Assembly (NCBI GenBank): GCA_029844215.1
Contig: CM056723.1
Location: 86,482,790-86,546,789, forward strand
From: Przewalskia tangutica
Lineage: Eukaryota > Streptophyta > Magnoliopsida > Solanales > Solanaceae
DNA length: 64,000 bases
Reading direction: 5' to 3'
Shown: piece after piece, positions 59,996-64,000 of the stretch
Position numbering within the stretch: the first letter of the stretch is position 1
Layout of the letters: every line of letters starts with the position of its first letter
Translations under genes and position numbers: made by a program
Notes under the pieces: generated by a model
Database searches by the model: none
The model's input: the letters and a program-made list of their open reading frames with translations, nothing else
Told to the model about the DNA's origin: nothing

Positions 59996-61988
59996 ACAAC
60001 TCAAAGTACTTTCATTTTATGCCAAGGTCCGGGTTTTAACCCTAAAGTACTACGTACGTTAAATTCCTTTTAAGAGATTCATTCTTTTTATAAGAGTCAC
60101 CCGATACCCGTAGTATAAAATAGAGTGACTTACATCTTTTAAGTAAACCAAAACAACTTCCATACTTTATGTTTTAAACCATTTTAAGACAACACAATGC
60201 CTTTCTTTTCCCTAAAGTTCCAGTTTGCCTAATTTCAATTACACAAGTCTCTTTTTAGAAAAGTTTCATAGTTCAATGTCTTAATCTCTTTTAAAACAAT
60301 TGAGTAACATATGCCATAGGCGAGTAGGTTATCCTTGTTCATAATCAACCTTATTAAGCAGCCATGATCTAGAAAATGTAATATCATTTTGTCTCATCTT
60401 AGCTTCTATGCAGATGGAGGTTTCTACTGGTTTTAATAATACTTAATTATTCAATACATTTTCCTTTATTAACGCTGCAGTGGTTTGTCGATACACATTC
60501 TGATTTCCGAAATCAGTAAAACATTATTCCTTTCAAAAACCAAGTACTCGTTACTCACGAATGAGGTTTCACACATCTTACAACATTCAAATCAATTTAA
60601 TTAAGTTAAGTCCCTTATCTTATAAGATCACGTCTCTTAACTTCTAAGATCAAATAGCCATTCCCCTTTTTTTTTATCTCTTTTAGACGTTATACCTAAC
60701 TTTCCATAAAGCTAGTATAACTCTTAAGTTCTCAAACAGTATTACTCTTCTTTCAAAAGGGTTTCTTAATGAAAGACTTCAAGTTCTTTATCATCACACA
60801 TCAAGTCAGTTATAACTCAAATCAGTTACCTTTTAACAATCACCAGGCTTTTTCTTATCTACATAAAGCTGTTATAACCAACTTCCCATAAAGTCGTTAT
60901 AACCCTTTATGTTTTAAACCAAGCAAATACTTTTAACACATGTACGTCTACCGTACTACATAGTTACACACATATCATGCTAGAAAGATAGGAAGAGGTT
61001 CACATACCTCGCGACGAGTATCGACTAATAGCAAAACGCTCCAAGTACTTCAAACCGTCGGCTACTCCTTAAGCCACGTAGATCGCACCATACGTAGTAC
61101 TTCAACCTATAGAGGCCACAAGGCGCCTATTAACATCTAGAGCTCAATGTAGAACATTCTACAGAAAATTCGGCAGCACCTCCCCCCCCGCAACAGCGTA
61201 AATCTCCTCCTCTATCGAGGTCGGCTACCAAGCCAACCAGGGGGGGGGGTTAACACGTCTAACCGGACGTGTACAATTCTACTACACAGTAATGTTACAC
61301 AAGTCTACTGTAATACGGTCTATGTAATTACTGATTCGATTCACTCTTAAAATTCAGGCTTAAGTCGCAAGACATTGACGTAAGTATTATTCAGGCTTAA
61401 GTCAAAAGACATTGCCGCACAACTATGTTCAGTTCTATATATAGTATACTTAACCATATACTCCTACAACATGTAATTTCCAATTACAACAGAAGGTCAA
61501 GAATGTTTACCTCGATAAGCCCAAAATTATCCGAGTTTATAAGTCGATCCTGAGCAACGTTTAGCTCTACTCATGGCGCTCAGGCCGCTCAACCAACCCT
61601 TAGAAGTTCTAACCAACTTCTACTTATAACTTCAACTACGGGTGAAGATTTACTTAGGGTTTCGTTTTAGTGACTGAGGGAAAGTATAATGGTATTTTCT
61701 GGGCTTGTATAATTGTAACCTTGGGAATACTACAAGGTATTTGGGCCAAGGTATTTGGACATTATAACAATACTAGGAGAGTATTTCTATACCACAACAA
61801 GGGGTATTTATACGAGACAACTAGGCTAGGGGTACCCTGCTAACCACTACAAAGGGGAGGAAGCTCTCGGCCAAAGGGCCTCAAAGGGGGAGGGGGGTGT
61901 GGTGGACGAGAGATCAAGAGGGAGGGAGTGTTTGAGACTTAGGTAGATTGCTCAAGTGAGGATGAAGAAAGTCTTCAACTTAGAGGGG

Positions 61989-61997
61989 TATTTATAG
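61989..61997 (-). promoter_or_regulatory. TATA box, E 5' LTR
   Basis: The minus strand reads CTATAAATA about 410 bp inside the LTR. This would be the active promoter position of E. Confidence 0.6.
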
Positions 61998-62561
61998 GTC
62001 AAGTGAAGGCCAACCAATGGCCAAGATGGTGCCAAGTGCAAGGCAAGTGTAAGGCCAAGATTAAGCCATGTGCAACCTTATCCATCTACCAAAAATATCC
62101 TACCAACTCCTTGACCACCAATTCAACACAAAAAACGTGCCACACTCCCCATTCTCGCCAACCATCACCACCAATTAGAGGTGACAAGTGTCGCCTCTCG
62201 TTGGTCCAAAATGTTTCGTCTCGGAAAAATCCGCAAAAATTATTAATGACATAGCCGGAATTTTCCCTACGAAAGTGGAAAACGCGTTTCGAAAAACGAC
62301 TCTAACCGGGTGTTGTGCACAAAAAGAATTCGGCCAAGCCTAAAGAAGTTCGAAAATTTCTACGTACGTCCCCCACGCACATACTCTGGAAATACGGGGT
62401 ATAACAACGCCGAAAGGCAACTTTTCTTCAGATAAACATGTGTTTCCTTTACATTATTTCATATTGTGTTTTATGTTCCGCTGATTACTCTGATGTTGTA
62501 TCACTGGGGTGCCCGGGGTAAGGCACCAGTCACGGGCCCGGGTTCGGGTCGTGACATGGAT

Positions 62562-64000
62562 CTTGAAGAGAAGTTGTTTAGAAACATCTAAGGGTTGCTC
62601 GGAGCGGTTTGGAGCACAAGGAATTGGAACTAAGCGTTGCTCAGGATCGACTTATAATCTTGGATAATTTTGGGCTTATCAAGGTAATGATCTATGTCCC
62701 TCTATTGTAATTGGATATTACATGTTGTAGTAGCTTAGAATTGAGTATAATATATATTGGAAGGATGATTGAAAAGAATTGAATCAGATTTACATTGAGT
62801 ATTTCTGATGAGACTTGTAGTATTATTGTGGGGCAGTGTTGTACACGTCCGGTTAGACGTGTAACCCCCCCCCCTTTGGAGTTGTTGGCTTAGTAGCGGG
62901 CCTTGTTAGAGGAGGAGATTTTTGTGGTTGTGGGGGGGAGGTGCTGCCGAATTTTCCGTAGAATATGGAACCTTGTATTTATAAATGTTCTACGAAGAGA
63001 ACTAGAAGTTAATAGGCGTTTTATGGCCATTATAGGTGGAAGTACTACGAGTAGCGTATTCTACTTGGGGGGTGGAAAGGGCTAGCAGAGTTACAGTACT
63101 TTGGAGCATTTTGCTAATTGTCGATAATCGTCGCGAGGTATGTGAACCTCTTCCTATCTTTTGTAGCATGATATGTTGTGAACTATGTAGTACGGTAGAC
63201 GTACATGTGTTAAATGAATTTGGTTGATTTAAAACATAAAGTGTTATAACGGCTTTATGGGAAGTTTGTTATAACAACTTTATGTGGGCAAAGAAATGGT
63301 TTGTGGTTTTTAAAAAGATAAAAGACTTGATGTGAAATAATAAGGACTTGGGTTGTGTTAAAAAGTTGTGAAACCGCTTTAATGAGAAATGGATAATTGG
63401 GTTTTAAAAGGAATAATGTTATATTGATTTCGGAAATGAGAACAAGTATCGAACAAACCACTGCAGCGTTAATAAAGGAAAATGTATTGACTAAGTAATT
63501 ATTATTCAAACCAGTAGAAACCTCCATCTGCATAGAAGCTAAGATAAGACAAAATTGTATTACATTTTCTAGATCATGGCTGTTTTAATAAGATTGATAT
63601 AAACAAGAATAACCTACTCACACATAAGACATATGTTACTCAAATTGTTTTAAAAGAGAATTATGTTATTAAGGGATTAAGACTATGAACTATGAAACAT
63701 TTCGAAAATAAGAGACTTGAGTATTTGAAATTAGGCAAACTTGAACTTTTGGAAAAGAAGGTTGTTACTTGTCTTTAAAAAAGGGAAATTATTTTGGTTT
63801 ACTTAAAATAATAGTTACTCTGTTTTGGATACTACGAGTGTTGGTATCAGGTGACTTCTTGTGAAAGAATGGATATTTGTAAGAGAATTGAAGTATGGTA
63901 ATTTGCTTGTGCTTTCTTGTGATAGCCTTGTTGTGTAAAAGTTGTATTCTATGCTACTCTGGCGTCTCTCGATGGAGGGTCGGTATATTGTTATTGTGTT
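62562..64000 (+). mobile_element. LTR C, part 2
   Basis: It continues from 49849 after the duplicated TGGAT. It has the leader hairpin TACACGTC/GACGTGTA (62842-62863), the donor-like site GCGAG|GTATGTG at 63138, paired TTATAAC...CTTTATG motifs (63243-63284) and the conserved block at about 63455-63580. The window ends inside it, just at the TCTCGATGGAGGGTCGG word that precedes the minisatellite in the solo LTR (13830). Confidence 0.88.

Larger units (their letters stand above)
53088..62406 (-). mobile_element. Element E, minus-strand Ty3/gypsy-type LTR retrotransposon
   Basis: E has 3' LTR 53088-56698, internal region 56699-58797 and 5' LTR 58798-62406. Flanking ACGC (53084-53087 and 62407-62410) is a 4-bp match; a fifth base of the usual duplication seems lost or changed. 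It sits in D between the ATAT run and GCAAGGCAA-type words that are contiguous in B (47241-47262). The two LTRs (3611 and 3609 bp) are very similar, with some differences confined to minisatellite and GC-rich parts. The 2.1-kb internal region has no pol. Confidence 0.92.
58798..62406 (-). mobile_element. 5' LTR of element E
   Basis: It starts TGTCACGACCCGTTCCG beside the PBS and ends GGGGTATAACA. It holds acceptor-like (59191) and donor-like (61007) sites, the leader hairpin (61253-61272), a TATA complement (61989-61997) and GACAAGTGTC (62183-62192). Compared with the 3' LTR it lacks about 24 bp after the minisatellite (near 59800). Confidence 0.92.
49850..62556 (+). mobile_element. Solo LTR D, carrying element E
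   Basis: It starts TGTTATACCCCGTATTTCC and ends GGGTCGTGACA, flanked by TGGAT at 49845-49849 and 62557-62561. Without E its length is about 3.4 kb, like the B LTRs. It has a TATA box at 50248-50256 (398 bp in), GACACTTGGC at 50070-50079, a donor-like site (51136) and an acceptor-like site (52850) with TACTGAC before it. No PBS follows its 3' end, so it is a solo LTR. The part at 52210-52560 is GC-rich with many small indels relative to B. Confidence 0.9.

Noticed and set aside
1..64000. A dedicated new defence, biosynthetic or regulatory gene system
   Set aside because: No intact non-transposon coding sequence was found on either strand; all long features resolve into nested LTR elements.

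Overview
The window looks like plant (probably eudicot) nuclear heterochromatin. Every stretch I could resolve belongs to nested Ty3/gypsy-type LTR retrotransposons with very long LTRs (about 3.0-3.8 kb), and I found no host protein-coding gene, tRNA, rRNA or CRISPR array. Primer-binding sites complementary to the plant initiator methionine tRNA (TGGTATCAGAGC) follow LTR ends at 41133, 33074 (minus) and 58793 (minus). The gag remnants begin MPPRKAT...QKGKA and carry CCHC zinc knuckles. Long LTRs plus this gag type suggest a Tekay/Del-like chromovirus lineage, but no reverse transcriptase or integrase survives here to prove it.

Layout. 1-982: 5'-side part of a minus-strand LTR (F). 983-1122: sliver of an older host LTR (H). 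1123-3070: part of a minus-strand LTR (G). 3071 onward: minus-strand element A, inserted in G; its 3' LTR is 3071-6909, its internal part is 6910-8476 plus 32876-33078, and its 5' LTR is split into 33079-34776 and 47401-49044 and continues beyond the window. Three insertions break A. (1) 8477-32870 is a head-to-tail array, LTR-int-LTR-int-LTR-int-LTR, bounded by one target-site duplication (TAACT) in the start codon of A's gag; a plus-strand solo LTR (11379-14888, TSD CTACT) sits in its first LTR. (2) 34777-47395 is plus-strand element B (TSD GTTTT), whose 5' LTR holds a minus-strand solo LTR (37886-40876, TSD GCCCT). (3) 49045 to beyond 64000 is plus-strand LTR C, which contains solo LTR D (49850-62556, TSD TGGAT), which contains minus-strand element E (53088-62406). 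The chain H-G-A-C-D-E is six levels deep.

None of the five distinct internal regions (A, B, E and the array units) contains pol. They keep PBS, a damaged gag, a noncoding tail, a hairpin and a polypurine tract, so they look like non-autonomous derivatives that depended on enzymes supplied in trans. In E and the array copies the capsid core of gag is missing while the N-terminus and zinc knuckles remain.

The LTR families differ in much of their sequence but share an ordered set of modules: a near-palindrome GGGYGACACNTGTCRCCC upstream of a TATA box about 340-500 bp into the LTR, a leader hairpin, an invariant splice-donor-like AG|GTATGT, family-specific minisatellites, a branch-point plus GCCGCAG|G acceptor-like site, a GC-rich hairpin and a conserved terminus. 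This suggests a short U3, a roughly 3 kb R-U5 and a possible 1.2-1.9 kb leader intron containing the minisatellites. Many differences between otherwise near-identical copies are CAG to CGA or CTG to TCG/CG changes, which may be consensus errors at methylated CHG sites, so some frameshifts and PBS defects may not be real.
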